Source of the DNA: Basidiobolus meristosporus CBS 931.73
Taxonomy: Eukaryota > Basidiobolomycota > Basidiobolomycetes > Basidiobolales > Basidiobolaceae
DNA length: 64,000 nucleotides
Assembly: GCA_002104905.1 (NCBI GenBank)
Contig: MCFE01000038.1
Span: 1-64,000 of the forward strand
Direction of reading: 5' to 3'
The first letter of the stretch is position 1. Each line of letters starts with the position of its first letter. Of the stretch, positions 48,014 to 60,281 are shown piece after piece. The notes beneath the pieces were generated by a model. It did no database searches. It had not been told where the DNA came from and saw only the letters and a program-made list of their open reading frames with translations. Both the position numbers and the translations under genes were made by a program.

Positions 48014-49540
48014 TCAGTCAATTGACCATCTCTTCTGGGCCTCCGGGCTGTCCAGGTTTAGTGAGCCATTCCAATTTACGGCGGTATGGTTTACTTGGGT
48101 GGTGAAGGGGTTAGGGAAAGGCTACCGACTAAAACAGACAAGAGTCACTTACTGTGCTGCTTCAGTCCCTGGCCAAAGTTCCGGAGAGCTTTAAAGGTGA
48201 AAGCAACGGTAGCCTAGACGGTTCAAACCATTAGCATAATCATTCCATATCGCATAGAAAAGGCCACTCACCAGTCCCAATAAAAAACATACGATTACTA
48301 AATGTTCGGGAAGGCGGATTAGTATGGTTAGCTATCAGATGTTGTGTTGCTCCAGGTTACCGAAGAAGGTTAAAAAGTAGCGAGACCCCTCGAAACGGTC
48401 GCATTTACGGCTGAAGCTTTCTCCATTGATTCGACAACTATAGCTAAGCGAGCCATCGGGGGTGTACATAATCACGAGCTTGTATATCAGATAGCCCAAA
48501 GTTGTGAAACAGGCGAGCATAAACACGATGATCCCAAATCGGTTCTCGGCACGCAACTACATCCCAAATACTAAAGTTAAAGAGAGTGGCGAAGGAACCG
48601 AGTAATACGCATATTTACCGCCCAGAACGATAGGATCATCATGGAAATCGTTCCGCAAAGGGAGACGGTTACATGAATTATAAGCTCGTCGTTTCCAGGG
48701 GATTGCGAAGTGTCAATGACCAGAGCAAGGTACTGCACAGAGAACCCGAGAAGGAAGAATATATCGAACTTTAAGAGCATCAACAAGATCTGATACACTT
48801 TGTATATGGCTAGAAGAGGCCCACAAAATAGATTAATAACAGGATTGGGTTTGTGTGGCTCAAGTACACCCATACTTACATCGCATCCGTAGGTCAGCAC
48901 CGATCTTCTTGTATATGTTCCACCCGTACTCCTGATAAAGCTGATATGCCTCATAGGCAAAACTCAAGGAGAATATCAGCATCAAGATGATGATAGCATA
49001 CTCCAGATTACGCGACGCGTTGTATCCCGGATAAATGTCTGCGATATTCTCACTGACTATGATATTCTTGGCTTGGATATGCTGCAAGATAGCATACCCC
49101 ATTGCCAAGAAGTTGAATATGGCCAAAGCAATCACTTGGATAGTGTTCTTGTTATATGTCTACGTCCAGGGTAGAGTTAATGTTGAGGAAAGGAACTAGA
49201 GTTCGAGTATTCAGACTTACAGCATCCAAGCAAAGAATCAGCTGAAATATTTGCGCAATGATGAATAGAATGTAGTAGATGCTTAAGGCTTTGTCCTTGA
49301 GAGGAGGTACTTTGGACACTTTGCTGTACGCGGCAAGTTGCTTCAAATGTAAATTGTACACAATGGCCTCAAGGGTGCAGATAACCACCGCTTGTAACAG
49401 CGAGGAGAGCATAGAAATACGCACATATTTTGACGTACCGAACTGTGGCGGTTCACAAGTTAAATCTCAGGCAAAAGGGCACTTTAAAAAGGTAGGTTAC
49501 GACTTACCCAACGTTCAGACAGAGAGGATAAATACCTCAT
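48014..49540 (-). CDS. UPF0658 Golgi-type multi-pass membrane protein
   Basis: Exons 49540-49508, 49442-49221, 49159-48880, 48809-48619, 48556-48361, 48297-48272, 48213-48153 and 48093-48014. All phases close exactly, giving 362 residues. About seven hydrophobic helices. Family marks: SLLQAVVICTLEAIVYNLHLK, YILFIIAQIFQLILCLDA, YQLYQEYGWNIYKKIGADLRM, YQILLMLLKFDIFFLLGFSVQYLAL, RNFGQGLKQH and the C-terminal LNLDSPEAQKRWSID. These match UPF0658, annotated in fission yeast as a Golgi membrane protein of unknown function. Two small exons (26 and 61 nt) near the 3' end were placed by phase and by the expected helix. The family is confident; function is unknown. Confidence 0.88.
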
Positions 49541-50909
49541 TACACAACTGAGAATGGGAAAGAATCGAATAAACAAAAGAACGAAACGGCAGTTTGTACA
49601 CCACAACCAGTTGTGCGCGTCAAACGGAAAACAGAGGAGCTCTATTTGCCAGGTATATACCGGAAAGAAAGGAATCCAACAACCAAGTGAGTTTACACCG
49701 CTGGCAACTGTTGAACAAAGGGAAGAGATTGGAGGAGAAATGAACAAAAGCACAAATGTTTGCAACGGCAAGGAAAAGCGGTGGGTGAAATAGCGTTGGG
49801 AAATATGGGCTATTTCCTAAATTAACTTTCAGTCATATTACTTCCATATATGCAATTAGGCTTATTATATATGATCCAAATAAATGTGAGATTATTGTAT
49901 CCTGGGCTTTCAAGATTGCCAAGCCAATGATGTGAGCCCTTTCTAACTGTACAAAAACGATGACGATCCGTAGTACCGGTTACTCTCCAGTGCTCATATC
50001 AAATAGCATTTGCTATAGGCATCAAGTTTAATAGATTATACAATATAGAACACCATGGATGTTTCAGTTGCTTCGTGTCTAGGCAGAGATTGACGCATAT
50101 CAAATAATATATAATAATAATAGCCTTGAGGTAGGGTACAGGATGCGTTGGTGTTCCACCGGGTACCCAGGCTGAGAAGGCTATGTGCAACCTACTGGTG
50201 CTTTCTGAAAACTCCATCGTGCATCTGCAAAGGGTTAGATTTCTATTATCACCCACTGCCAACTTCGGAAACTACAGGCCACATCGGCCAATCGACATGC
50301 TCTGAATAAATCCATGGCTACACGTCCATCGACTATTTAGGCACGGAGAGTTGTGAGAGAGCTGACGTCCAGTGGTTTCTGTCAAGCGCACAGATAGGAG
50401 CATATCCAGATCCCAGCGCGCAAAGAGCCTTCAGCTAAGCTCGACTCTGGACGAGTTTCCCGCAGTATGCAAGCTCATTGAGGTTGCTGTAGGAGTGAAT
50501 TAACGGGACAGACGGGTGCGTAGGGGTTGGTGGATGTGTGATATTAGAAGCACCCCTTTCCAGTATTGGCCCGTAGTACTGAAGGCTGCTCAGTCATCAA
50601 CCTTAAACCTTAATAGGCCAGAGCTGAAGAGTGACACAGAGATTGACATACATATACGATTGGTTTTGTTGCGACGTCCTTAATGTATCTATAATGGACC
50701 TTGCATCCTCGGCTACTCTATTTTACTGTATGGCCGCCACTTTATTCTGGTTTACTCGACAAAGATACGGAAATGTTGGTGCTTGAAACTACCATGCATT
50801 CTTTATTGCCCAGTCCGATTGAACACATCATCGATACATTCTGGCGTAGTGGGCACATGTTGATATTACCTAGTCACCCAACGAATGGTCTTCGGAAAGG
50901 CTTGCGGAA
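49541..50909. other. Intergenic between UPF0658 and NTF2-like genes
   Basis: About 1.4 kb. It holds the promoter of the UPF0658 gene. No gene recognised; the plus ORF from 50701 runs opposite the end of the NTF2-like gene and is a shadow. Confidence 0.4.
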
Positions 50910-51570
50910 TTACGCCTTGGGAGGGGGAAGCACTTTGGCTATGAATCTAGCAAAGCCTATCCGCCACATCTGGCGAAGAAATGAGACATTGGTGAGCCGC
51001 TTCGTTTGTCCATAAGATCAACAAGATACTCACTTCCCAGGCATAGCCAACGATGCCATCACTCCTATATTTGAGGTTTAGCCGGAAGAGTAGATCCTCG
51101 TGGCGCTTTATTCTTCCCTCGGGCGTCAAATAGAGGTTGACAATGCTCTCGACAGGCAAGTCGTATTGTATAACCGGTATGGTGTAGATCTGGTGCAATA
51201 CCAGCCTCATAAACTCTGGCTCGCTAGCAAGAACCTTGTAGTCCTTGGTTACGGAAGACGAAAAGAGCTTATCCAGCCCTATGAACTGGGACTTGATCGC
51301 ATCGATCCCCCTGGCCTGACCAAATGGATCCTCAAATCTAGGAAAAGTTAGCCAAATCCATGCTCAATAAGCGGTGCAAAGCGGTCTAACACTGCATCTT
51401 CGGAGTATATCTTGAAGTTTTCCTCATTTGGCTGTTTTCCATAGATCTAAGCAGTCCCAAGTCAGCTTAGTGAGTACCTGGCTGGCTCAACTTCGAAATG
51501 TTACCTTGAACAGCGTATCTAGTAATTCTTGGCGACTGGGCGTGACCTCGATATCCTGACTTTCCGACAT
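50910..51570 (-). CDS. NTF2/SnoaL-like domain protein
   Basis: Exons 51570-51505, 51446-51391, 51337-51034 and 50969-50910 give 161 residues in phase. The N-terminus is MSESQDIEVTPSRQELLDTLFK. Then FKIYSEDAVFEDPFGQARGI and IKSQFIGLDKLFSS, followed by IPVIQYDLPVESIVNLYLTPEGRIKRHEDLLF and a basic end MWRIGFARFIAKVLPPPKA. The DAVFEDPFGQ turn and the long beta-hairpin with RHED are typical of small SnoaL-like (NTF2 superfamily) proteins in fungi. Such proteins may be enzymes or ligand-binding pockets; no catalytic function is implied. The second intron uses the weaker donor GTTAGA, chosen because it alone restores DAVFEDPF. Confidence 0.8.
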
Positions 51571-51872
51571 CTTACTCCCAATAAAGATTGAAGTCTATGA
51601 ACGTGCTTAGATTTCATCAACTGAACGCATCCCATTTATAGTTATCTGCTGAACAACCATCCTCCCCGCTGACGTCAGCCGTCCACGACTTGCCAGATCG
51701 CCTTTTAGCCAAGCCACCTGAGTGTTCCACTTGAAAGCATAGCTCAAATCGACATGAGGATGAACGTGAATGATGTCTAAGTATGATATCAGCGTGTGTT
51801 GATGCTCTGACACAGCATATGGTCATTGAACAGCATCTAATGATGACCGAATGATCTAAATGAGAATCATAC

Positions 51873-52419
51873 CTTCATAGAGTCATCCCAGATACGGGCT
51901 AATCTAAGTGGTTATTCCACGTTCGATGATTACTCTACAACAGCTACCCAAATTGTAAATACCCGAGCATATGTTGGCAATCGAGCGGTAAGCGCCGATG
52001 AACTTCATGGGTAGGTAGTCATCCGTCAGGCTGTACCCTTCGAAGTCCAAACATCGGTAAACACGGGATTGGAGTCTGTGAGATTGCTCACTTAGTCAGC
52101 GGCTCTAAGGAGTCTAACCTATCCACCACTCCCCCTTCTTTAAAGTCTGAATGCCCTCTAAGTAAGGAATATCGGAAGGTGTGGAGCTCCACTTGACATC
52201 AGAAAATATACTGCTGCTGTATTGATTTAACTACAGTTAGTTAGTATGAATATATCACATAACTTTGGCATCAACTTCCACTTCAGGACCACGAAGATCA
52301 GTATATATATCGGTGGTATCAATTGCCTATAGTTAAACCGTGACCAAGATTTCCAACTTGGTCAGATGGCTTCAAATGGTCACCAGATATCGCACCTGAG
52401 CAGTGAATTTAATGCTCAT
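51873..52419 (-). CDS. Possible START-like domain gene, partial model
   Basis: Exons that join in phase: 52419-52396 (MSIKFTAQ), 52326-52264 (AIDTTDIYTDLRGPEVEVD), and 52230 to about 52124 (FSDVKWSSTPSDIPYLEGIQTLKKGE). Then 52075-51963 (QSRVYRCLDFEGYSLTDDY...MKFIGAYRSIANICS) and 51898-51873 (ARIWDDSMK). The VYRC...ARIWDDSM layout resembles lipid-binding START domains, whose central helix carries a similar W-D. The third-to-fourth exon join needs a poor donor (GA|GTGG). The alternative good donor at 52118 leads to an early stop, so the gene may be damaged. The 3' end between 51609 and 51873 is unresolved. It lies next to repeat island 2. Confidence 0.42.
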
Positions 52420-52669
52420 TTGGAATCGTGGTTTTCTTTATACTTCCAAATGGCAATACCATTGATGATTGGAAGCATTTGGAATTCTTGATGATGCGTA
52501 GTAAAATACGGATCTTACTGATATAGAATAACCCCAATCCCGACTCTGAATTGTTCTAGTAAGCTCACTTGCTAAATAATCCTTTTTACATGGTGGTCAG
52601 TTTATTGCCAGCGAGGTTCCCATTTTTTTGAATATTTGAGATAGGCTGGTAAGATGCCGGTCTGCGCCT
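52420..52669. other. Transition into repeat island 2
   Basis: Short stretch 5' of the START-like gene. Normal CpG content ends here; the last cluster of CpGs is at about 52648-52676. Confidence 0.4.
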
Positions 52670-53390
52670 TTTAACGTGTACAATATGCTCAGAAAGGCCC
52701 CCAAGCATGTGTGCAATGATTGGAGTCTTTAGGACAACTTTGAGAACACTATCGCTGTTGGTACCTTACAATTTGGTAAAAACATTAGAGGTAAACCTCT
52801 ACAAGAAATTTGGTAAAGAAGTAGTGACATTCATCAGCTGTAATAAGGGTAACAAGGTAATGGAATACTTGGATGTAAATATAAAGTATTCAGCACTCTC
52901 ATTTAGCTAGATATTCATTCTAACCTGACTGAAATATAAGATCCTCACTGCCATACCATGTTGATAACTTAGTGAATTTATCTGTAAAGACCTATGCCAA
53001 TGGACAGTAAGCTCAGTTAGCCAGGTTACTTTAAAGCTACCTTGATGACTGGGAGAACAACTAGATTAGGTGGTTTTCACTTAATGGTTTATTGAATGTA
53101 AAAATAGTATTTGTACTAACTCCTGGTCTTGGCAAAAAAACACAAAGAATATACTCAGAAAGGTCCCAAGAGCATGTGTGCAAGTTTTGGGGTTGTTTGG
53201 ACAACCTTGAGAAACTTCATCTTTGGGAATCTGATGGTTTAGTGAATTTATTTTAAGTAAGTCCCAACAAAGAATTGGGTCAGAGCACTCTTAGATGTGT
53301 AGTCCATGATCTAAGTGACTAGGCTGGGTGAATGCTCAGGTGTAATTACAAAGTTTGCAATACATTTGAGGCACTAAGCTGGCTAATCAT
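52670..53390 (-). repeat. Fragmented copia LTR copies
   Basis: Two diverged stretches resemble the LTR at 57961-58305. One is at about 52670-52900, followed by DNA like the end of copia RNase H (about 52900-53028). The other is at about 53040-53390. Shared marks are AAAGGTCCC-like and GCATGTGTGCAA sequences. They suggest an old tandem or nested copia remnant at the edge of the island. Confidence 0.6.
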
Positions 53391-54673
53391 CAAATTTCCT
53401 TATGTGGACCAGACTTTACAGTGTGGAAGTGGCCATATAGTGAACTTCTAATGACTTTGTGACAGCCTCATGGTTGTAAGCTACTTCTCCTGTATAATGC
53501 CACCTTGCTGATTTACAAAGGGATAATAAACTTTTCAACCGCTCCTTGTAACATTCTGAGATATCATGCCTTTTGATTATTCTACTATATAGTATTTTAT
53601 TGAATCCACATTATTTTGAATCAAGAGAAACTATTGCTTTCCTATGATTAATAATTTGATCTAATGAACGGAGCTGATCTGGATCTACCAGCAGGATCTT
53701 AAAATAAGGATGTTATAATACCAACAGCTTAGAGTTCTCACCTGCTCAACAAGGTTATGGAAGGAACATTTTATGTGCTTGCTCTCTAGACTGCCTAATA
53801 TAGTAATAGGCTTGACTATGGGCTGATGGTCTTCTGACATAATTCCAAAGGCATTGTAATAGTCCTATTGAGGCCTGCACTTATTAGGCAGGGTCTAACT
53901 GGCCACATTATATTAGAAACATATACAGCTTGCAGCTTATGTGTGGCAGCCACCACTTTAGTCATTATTGCCTCTGAATATTGACAAAATACTGCTTAGT
54001 ACTTAGACAATATGCTCCTCTCCTTACTGGATTCTAGTCCTTCATATAGGTGCACTTCACTCTTTCTTATGTGAAACCAAAGTGAAAGGTGTAGAAATTG
54101 GCTTGTACCCTAATAAAACCTGCCATACTCTGGTACAGCTGTCCTAACAAAGATAGTGACCTGTTGTGTCCAAGCCAACTTTACCTTACTTGAGTTAATA
54201 CCCTAACACTGGGGTGGCTTAGCATCCAAAAACTATATACATAGGTGTCCTTATTACCACATCCATGCTCATTGTTTAGCAACTCTTCCACATGGTTCTC
54301 CATTTGCTAGCTCATCATACCAATAATGCACCTCAAGGTTATATTCTTGATGAGAATTGGATATGAAGTACTTGTAACTTGAATCTTCTTGCAATCTCCC
54401 CATGCACTATTCAATAGGAAACCTAAAAAATGTAAAGGACAATTGGATGTACTACACACCAAGCAAGATGGGGCAGATAATGGGTACAGCTGCAGCAGAT
54501 AAGTATATGCACTTAGCTTTATACTTGTAGTAAACCTACTGAAATCCTGCTACAAACTACTTGCCCCTATGAAGATTAATTTGGCACCATGAGTGAATCC
54601 AATCAAGGCCAGCCCTTAGAATCCCACCATGGGGCTATCATAAAACCAGCAGCATGAACTTTTAACTTGCTTA
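53391..54673. other. CpG-poor repeat DNA, family unknown
   Basis: AT-rich, nearly CpG-free, no frame of note. 53645-53710 res embles the MITE terminus region near 26866 (CCTATGATTAATAATTTGATC...CTGATCTGGATCTACC). Confidence 0.4.
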
Positions 54674-55220
54674 TCAGTGCATTTTCTTGAGCACTGCTCT
54701 TGAAAAAGTGGTGCAACCTCTTGGTGTGCCTATTAATGTACAAAGTTCCATTGAATGCATTGTCATAGTCTTGCAAGTTCTTGATGTTGTAGCCTTGTCT
54801 GTCAATGGGATCTCCACTCTGTCAACAATGGAGGACATGGAGGCTGTGGTAGACAAATTGCTTTTTTCTGCAAACTCATCTACCTTGCTGGAGTGTAGCT
54901 CAATTGGTTGCACTTCCAACTCTTGTGAAAACAGCTGTTTTCTTGTTGGTAACTCTTCTTGGCTATGATGGGATTCAGTCTGTTCCAGGCTTGCAGAAAT
55001 TAATTGGCAAGAAACACAGTTTTTTTTGCATGCTTCCCTGTCTCAGGCCTGGGTGGACATTTTCCCTTTACCTTTTCCTTTATCACTTCCAGGTCTTTCA
55101 CTGCTACATTGTCTGACTACTTCTTGTAATGAACTTCATTTTCTCCTTGATAAGTTCTGCTCTGACACATCTGTTTTGGCCTGCTTGTCCCTTACTGGCA
55201 CTCTTCTGGCAACCTGACAT
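54674..55220 (-). pseudogene. C-terminal part of the accessory ORF, duplicated
   Basis: Minus-strand code includes VPVRDKQAKTDVSEQNLSRRK and ERPGSDKGKGKGK. This parallels VPIRDKQADIDVPEQYLSRK...GPGSDK of the ORF ending at 55610. It then runs to a frame at 54919-54674 (VQPIELHSSKVDEFAEKSNL) and a stop. A solo LTR (55228-55474) separates it from the main accessory ORF. It is a second, partial copy of that ORF's 3' end, with stops. Confidence 0.5.
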
Positions 55221-55227
55221 TGCTTTT

Positions 55228-55474
55228 GTTGAAATATTGGACTATTTGGTATCATTCAGCAGCTAAATATTTACTTGACAATTCTAGACTATTGTTGGTC
55301 TCTGTTGGACTAATTTGCAGCCCTAACTTTGTCAGTTTCTTTGAGTCTATGATCCTATGATTACTTCACTTTAGTCAAAATCAATTCAACACTTAACCAA
55401 ACATTTTGTACTAATGCTGAAACTGTTACAGAATGCTCCTGAATGTTGAGAAACCCTCCTTACTTGGTGTAACA
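55228..55474 (-). repeat. Solo LTR, gypsy family (family 3)
   Basis: On the minus strand it starts TGTTACACC (55474) and ends AATATTTCAACA (55228). The inner half matches 63852-64000, the LTR bordering the gypsy element. No clear target duplication was confirmed. Confidence 0.6.
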
Positions 55475-55609
55475 GCTGCATTACTTTTACAAAGGAGCAG
55501 ATACTGGGCCTTGTTATAAATAAACAACAGTTCAACTATTATCACTATTTCTTAATAAGTTCCTTATATCCAAATAACTTCTTAAATTGCAGCAGCTTTT
55601 CCACTTGTT

Positions 55610-57060
55610 TCAAGCTCTCAACTGTAGTTGTGACAGGCACCTGTAAAAGCCACTGGTTTTATCACTACCAGGTCCTACACTGCTACTTTGACTGAGTGGT
55701 ACTTGAGTGGTACTACACTTTTTCCTTGATAAATATTGTTCTGGTACATCTATGTCTGCCTGCTTGTCCCTAATTGGCACTCCTCCAGCTACCTGACATC
55801 TCTTTGTTGCTTGTCTGGAGCTTTTGGCTGCACTTGTAATAGGCTCTTGAGGAAGCTGCTGGCTTTTAGCCATGGCAGCCTTGTTCTTCTGCCTTTGATA
55901 GTACCTGCTATTCTTATGATACTTTTGTAGCATACCAATGCTGGCCCAAAATCCATTTGCCTGTTTGAATCCAGGATGATGCTCACAGAACAAGTCAAGT
56001 GTATTCTGCTTGGCCTTGAGTTCCTGATGGTCCCATGGTATGCCAGCCTTGAGGTGATGGCATACTAGACTTCTGACAGCCACTTGTATATTAGCCCACT
56101 CTTCATTATTGCACTCAACAGCTTCACAGATCTTCAATGTCTTTTGATTTTTAGGCTTGGGTATAAACACCACATTGTCCCCCTCCCACACTTTGATAGG
56201 TTTTCTGTGGGCTTTGTCTTTGGGCACTGTTGTTGTGCTTCAAAGACTGTACAGTGTTCCTCTGCTGTTACATTGGGAAATGGCTCAACTCTTGGCTGTG
56301 ACATTGGGCTTCTTAAGTTCCTTCTTTGCAGCAAAGATACTGCTTTCTCTACCTGAGATATTGATTGCTCTACACATATTATCTGCTCATTGTGTTTCTG
56401 GACTCTTGAATATTAGCCCACTCTTCATTATTGATTTCAACAGCATCATGTATTTTAAATATCTTTTGATTTTTAGGCTTGGGTGTAAACACTACATTGT
56501 CTCCCTTTCACACTGTGATAGGTTTTCTGGTGGGCTTTATCTTGGGGTGCTGATGTTGTGCTTCAAAGACTGTATGGTGCTCCTCTGCTGTTATTGCAGG
56601 AAATGGCTCAATTCTTGGCTGTGACATTGAGCTACTTGAGTTCCTTCTTTGCAGCAAAGATACTGTTTTCTCTACTTGGGATATTGATTGCACTACACAT
56701 ATTATCCACTCATCCTGTTTCTGGACTATTTCCCGGCTTCTCTGGGCCATTGCATCTATCCTATCAACCACTGCTCCTAATTGCTTCATTAATGCATTAG
56801 TATGAGCTGACAACATACTTGCTAATAAGAGAGGTAGTGATATTATGACAGCCACTTGCTGGTCTTCAATGAGGGTACTCCAATTGCTACATTCTCATCT
56901 ACCTTAGCATAACAGTCAGTGTGCAGCTCCACAGAGGTTCTCAACTGCCTACTTGACTGAGAGCCTGAGGAGTCCGTATTATTACCTTCCATGGGCATAC
57001 TGTCAACATGGTCTTTTTTAGATGTAGCCCTGCTTGTTGCACTGAATGTAAAAGCAAGCT
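55610..57060 (-). pseudogene. Accessory ORF of the Plavaka/KDZ-like transposon, copy B
   Basis: Read from about 57060: FSATSRATSKKDHVD, then a coiled-coil region (LMKQLGAVVDRIDAMAQRSREI, SISQVEKTVSLLQRRN) and SMSQPRIEPFPAIT. Then KGDNVVF-PKPKNQK, NNEEWANIQVAVRSLVCHHL, DLFCEHHPGFKQANGFWASIGM and YHKNSRYYQRQKNKAA, and a Ser/Gln-rich end at 55610. The last 205 codons (56227-55610) form one intact frame. The middle is tandemly duplicated, and stops occur before it. It may encode a DNA-binding or targeting partner of the transposase. No known function. Confidence 0.62.
56091..56735. repeat. Tandem duplication, about 322-bp period
   Basis: The segment beginning TTAGCCCACTCTTCATTATTG at 56091 starts again at 56413. 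The two units align with scattered substitutions to about 56735, so the accessory ORF has its coiled-coil plus PKPKNQK block twice. Confidence 0.8.
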
Positions 57061-57364
57061 GTTGTCATTATGTTCTTCTGCTGCCATCAGCAGTGGGATT
57101 TGGTTGAGAACCAGATGACTTTGCTTTATCTTTTGGCAGCATATATATGGAAGTAAGTCACACCAAAGGGGAAATAGTGTTACATATGCATATGTATGTG
57201 GTGCCACAGCTTTGCTTATAATGCTTACTATGGCAGGTTATCATTGAATCTTAAATTTATGTAGGTGCAACATTGTAAATACAAGATTGTCTTAAACTCA
57301 CATGAGCATTGACCAAAAAGGGATATAATAGAGTTACATTGTTGAAGGTCAAGCTGTTTGCCGC

Positions 57365-57960
57365 ATGCACAAGACTACTTTGATTCAATGCCATAAGAGA
57401 AGAGAAAAAAGACCATGTGGCTATTGTAGCAAATTTCTCAGTCATGAAGCATGCAGACAGCATAGGAAGTATTACAAGGATCACAGCCAGTGTTTTGCCA
57501 CACAAGTTATGTTTGACTGTTCATCTGTCACTACTGTACCAACATTACTTTGCAGGCCAGCTGATACCTCTATATTGGTGCCTGGCTGACTTTGTCACCT
57601 TGCGCAAACTGAGTCAGGTGAGTTTGTGATGTCTTCAGGATCCCCTCAGCCCTTTAAATATGGCACTCAGAGTGATAGCTCTAACAAAGAAGGCTCACAG
57701 ATGGATTGTGAGCCTATTTCCCATAACAACAGTACTACACATGAGCCTGGTAGAATCCCAATGTGGAATGAGACAACACCCATTGAAACAATTGCCAACA
57801 ATACTTTATGGTGCCAAGTGAGCCCATTAATCCATCTACTGGTGAATAATGTAATGTTATGGCTAGAAAAGTGGCACATTTCCACTAATAAAAGTAATGT
57901 GTGCTTTGAGGATTTGTTACTACTACTTGCCAAAATTATTCTGGGATGCAACTTAGTATG
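57365..57960 (+). pseudogene. Plavaka/KDZ-like transposase, copy B, 5' part
   Basis: Zinc-finger-like start RPCGYCSKFLSHEACRQHRK, then Ser-rich sequence and WLEKWHISTNKSNVCFEDLL, AKIILGCNL. It closely follows copy A (32463-33020) and stops where a copia LTR begins at 57961. One stop interrupts it near 57588. Confidence 0.72.
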
Positions 57961-58305
57961 TGTTGTAAGAGGCTTTGAGATATTGGAAGTGATTGGGAGG
58001 ACAAGTAGACTATGTGGTTTTCACTTAATGATTTATTGAGTGTAAAAGTAGTATTTATACTTTTACATGGTATTGGCAAACAAGCATGTAGAATAGGTTA
58101 ACAAAGGTCCCAAAAACATGTGTGCAAAGTATGGGGCTGTTTGAATAACTGAGAATTTTCATGTTCTGGGTACCTGGTATTTGGGTGAAAATATTCCAAG
58201 TAAATCCTGATAAGGAATTTGGTCAGTATTCTATAGGATATGTAGGTAATGATGTAAGTGACTAAGTCAGGTGAGTATTTAAGTGGAATTACAGTTTTTA
58301 TAACA
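57961..58305 (-). repeat. Copia LTR (family 1), 3' end of element
   Basis: On the minus strand it begins TGTTATAAAAACTG right after a polypurine tract (GAGTGGGAG) and ends TTACAACA. It is 345 bp, matching the 348-bp solo LTR at 33363-33710. It lies directly downstream of the copia RNase H region, so it is the 3' LTR. Confidence 0.82.
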
Positions 58306-60281
58306 CTCCCACTCAGCTAAATGTTCATACTGACTAGTCCTAATTTTGACCTAAGATATTCAAACTTGTCTCTAGCCAATGGTTTAGTAAATATGTCTGC
58401 AATCATATCATCTGAGGGATAGTAAGCTAAGCTAACTAAGTTATTCTCTATAGCTTCACTTATGATATGATGTCAAATATCTAGGTGCTTAATCCTAGCA
58501 TGAAAAGTTGGATTTCTACCTAGTTGTATACATCCTTGATTATCTTGAAATAAGGTAATAGGCATTTTTTGACATATGCCTAAATCTGTAAAAAGCTTTC
58601 TTAACCACATTGCTTCTTTTGTAGCTTCACAGGCTGCCATATACTCTGCCTCTGTGGTAGAAAGTGCTACAGTTGGTTGCTTTCTTGAATTCCATCAAAT
58701 TGCTCCCTTGCAGTAAAGAAAGGTGCATCCTGTGGTGGATCTTCTGTCTTCCAAATTTTATCCCCAATCAGTATCAGAGTATCCCACAAGATCCAGTTTT
58801 AAATTCTTCTAAGTGTATCTTAAGCAGATATCAGCAGTTTCTTTAAGGTATTTTAAAATCCATGTAACTGCTACCATATGATTGGATCCATAGTTCTAAT
58901 TATGTTGGCTGACAACTCACACTGAATATGAGATATCTGGACATGTTCCAAGCATGCTATGCATGAAACTGCCAACCATAGATTGATAAAGAAAGTCAGG
59001 GCTTTCAGATGATACCAAGCTCTCTTGATTTGGTTGAGCTTTGACCAAGTTAAGGTTTGTATCCATTGCGGTAGCTGCTGGTTTACAGTCTTCCATTTGG
59101 TACTTCTTTAGTATCTCTTCAATATACTTGGATTGACTTAGGGTAATAATCTGGGTACATCTGTCTATGGAAAACTTAATCCCTAAATAGTAACTGAGTT
59201 CTCCTGGATCAGATATCTTGAACTCCTTAGATAGGCTGTATTTAGTCTCTTCCAGTGTTGCTAGATTATTGGCAGCTATAATAAGATCATCCACATATAG
59301 AGCTAATAGAACTAGATCTGCCCTGTCTGACTTATAGTATATAATATAGTCAGCATTACTCCTTTTGAAGCTCAGAGATTTGAAACAAGAATCTATCTTG
59401 CAATTCCAGGCTCTTGGTGACTGTTTGAGATCATATAGAGACTTTTTAAGCTTGCAGACAAAATAGGGGTTATCTAGGTCAGCAAACCTTTCAGGCTGGT
59501 TCATATACACCTTGTCATCAAGTTCTCCATTCAAAAAGGCAGTCATTACATCCCTTTGATAAACTAAAAACTTATATCTGGCTGCAATAGCCAATGTTAA
59601 TCTGATGGAATTAAACTTGGCTACCAGTGCAAAGGTCTCAGTAAAGTCAAGTCTTTTTATTTGAGAGTATCCTTTGGCCACAAGTCTTGTTTTGTATCTT
59701 TCAGTTGAACCATCAGCATTACATATTTTCTTAAAGTCCATCTGCATCCAATTAATTTTTGGTTGATTGGTAATTTGACCCAGTCCCAAGTTTGATTTTC
59801 CATCAGGGCCTGATATTCCTCAGTCATTGCAGATCTCCAAAGCTTTGTCTGAGGGCTACTTAGGGCCTCTTTTACAGTCTGGGGCTCATCAATGTGGACT
59901 GAATAGGCATATGCCAGGTATGTACCCTCATTGATATAGTAATTTGGGCTATTGCTTGACTGGTTGGATCTCCAGGCATTTGGTACTGGAATGATCACTT
60001 TTGGGATATTCCTGGGCACTGTTTCAAGCTGAACCATGATTGAAGAGTCCTCTTGAGAGAAGAAATTCCCATTGTTTTGCTCTGATTCAAACCTGATCAT
60101 TGGTAGACTTGAGATCAAATTTTTGTCATTATCTGATGTCATTTTTTGTGAATATTTTGAATTTTTATCAAACAACACATTGCTGGACTTGATTAACTTT
60201 TTTGCTTTTGCATTGTACAGTCTCTATGCTTCACTCTCATTGCAGTAGCTCAAAAATATGCATTTTACACTTTTTGGCTCA
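58306..60281 (-). pseudogene. Ty1/copia retrotransposon, 3' part (integrase C-terminus, RT, RNase H)
   Basis: Minus strand. From about 60281: FEPKSVKCIFLSYCNESEA, the segment after the copia integrase core. Then a frame at 60178-59657 with WRSAMTEEYQALMENQTWDWV, and a long intact frame 59789-58917 of reverse transcriptase (KTRLVAKGYSQ, YQRDVMTAFLNGELDD, SLYDLKQSPRAW, YVDDLIIAANN with the catalytic DD, SKYIEEILKKYQM). RNase H continues to about 58310 with stops. Two frames overlap at a frameshift near 59.7 kb. The upstream half (gag, protease, integrase core) is absent and replaced by gypsy sequence. Confidence 0.88.

Noticed and set aside
56157-56800. Plus-strand hydrophobic ORFs that look like membrane proteins
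   Set aside because: They are antisense to the accessory ORF; the tandem duplication and homology support the minus strand.
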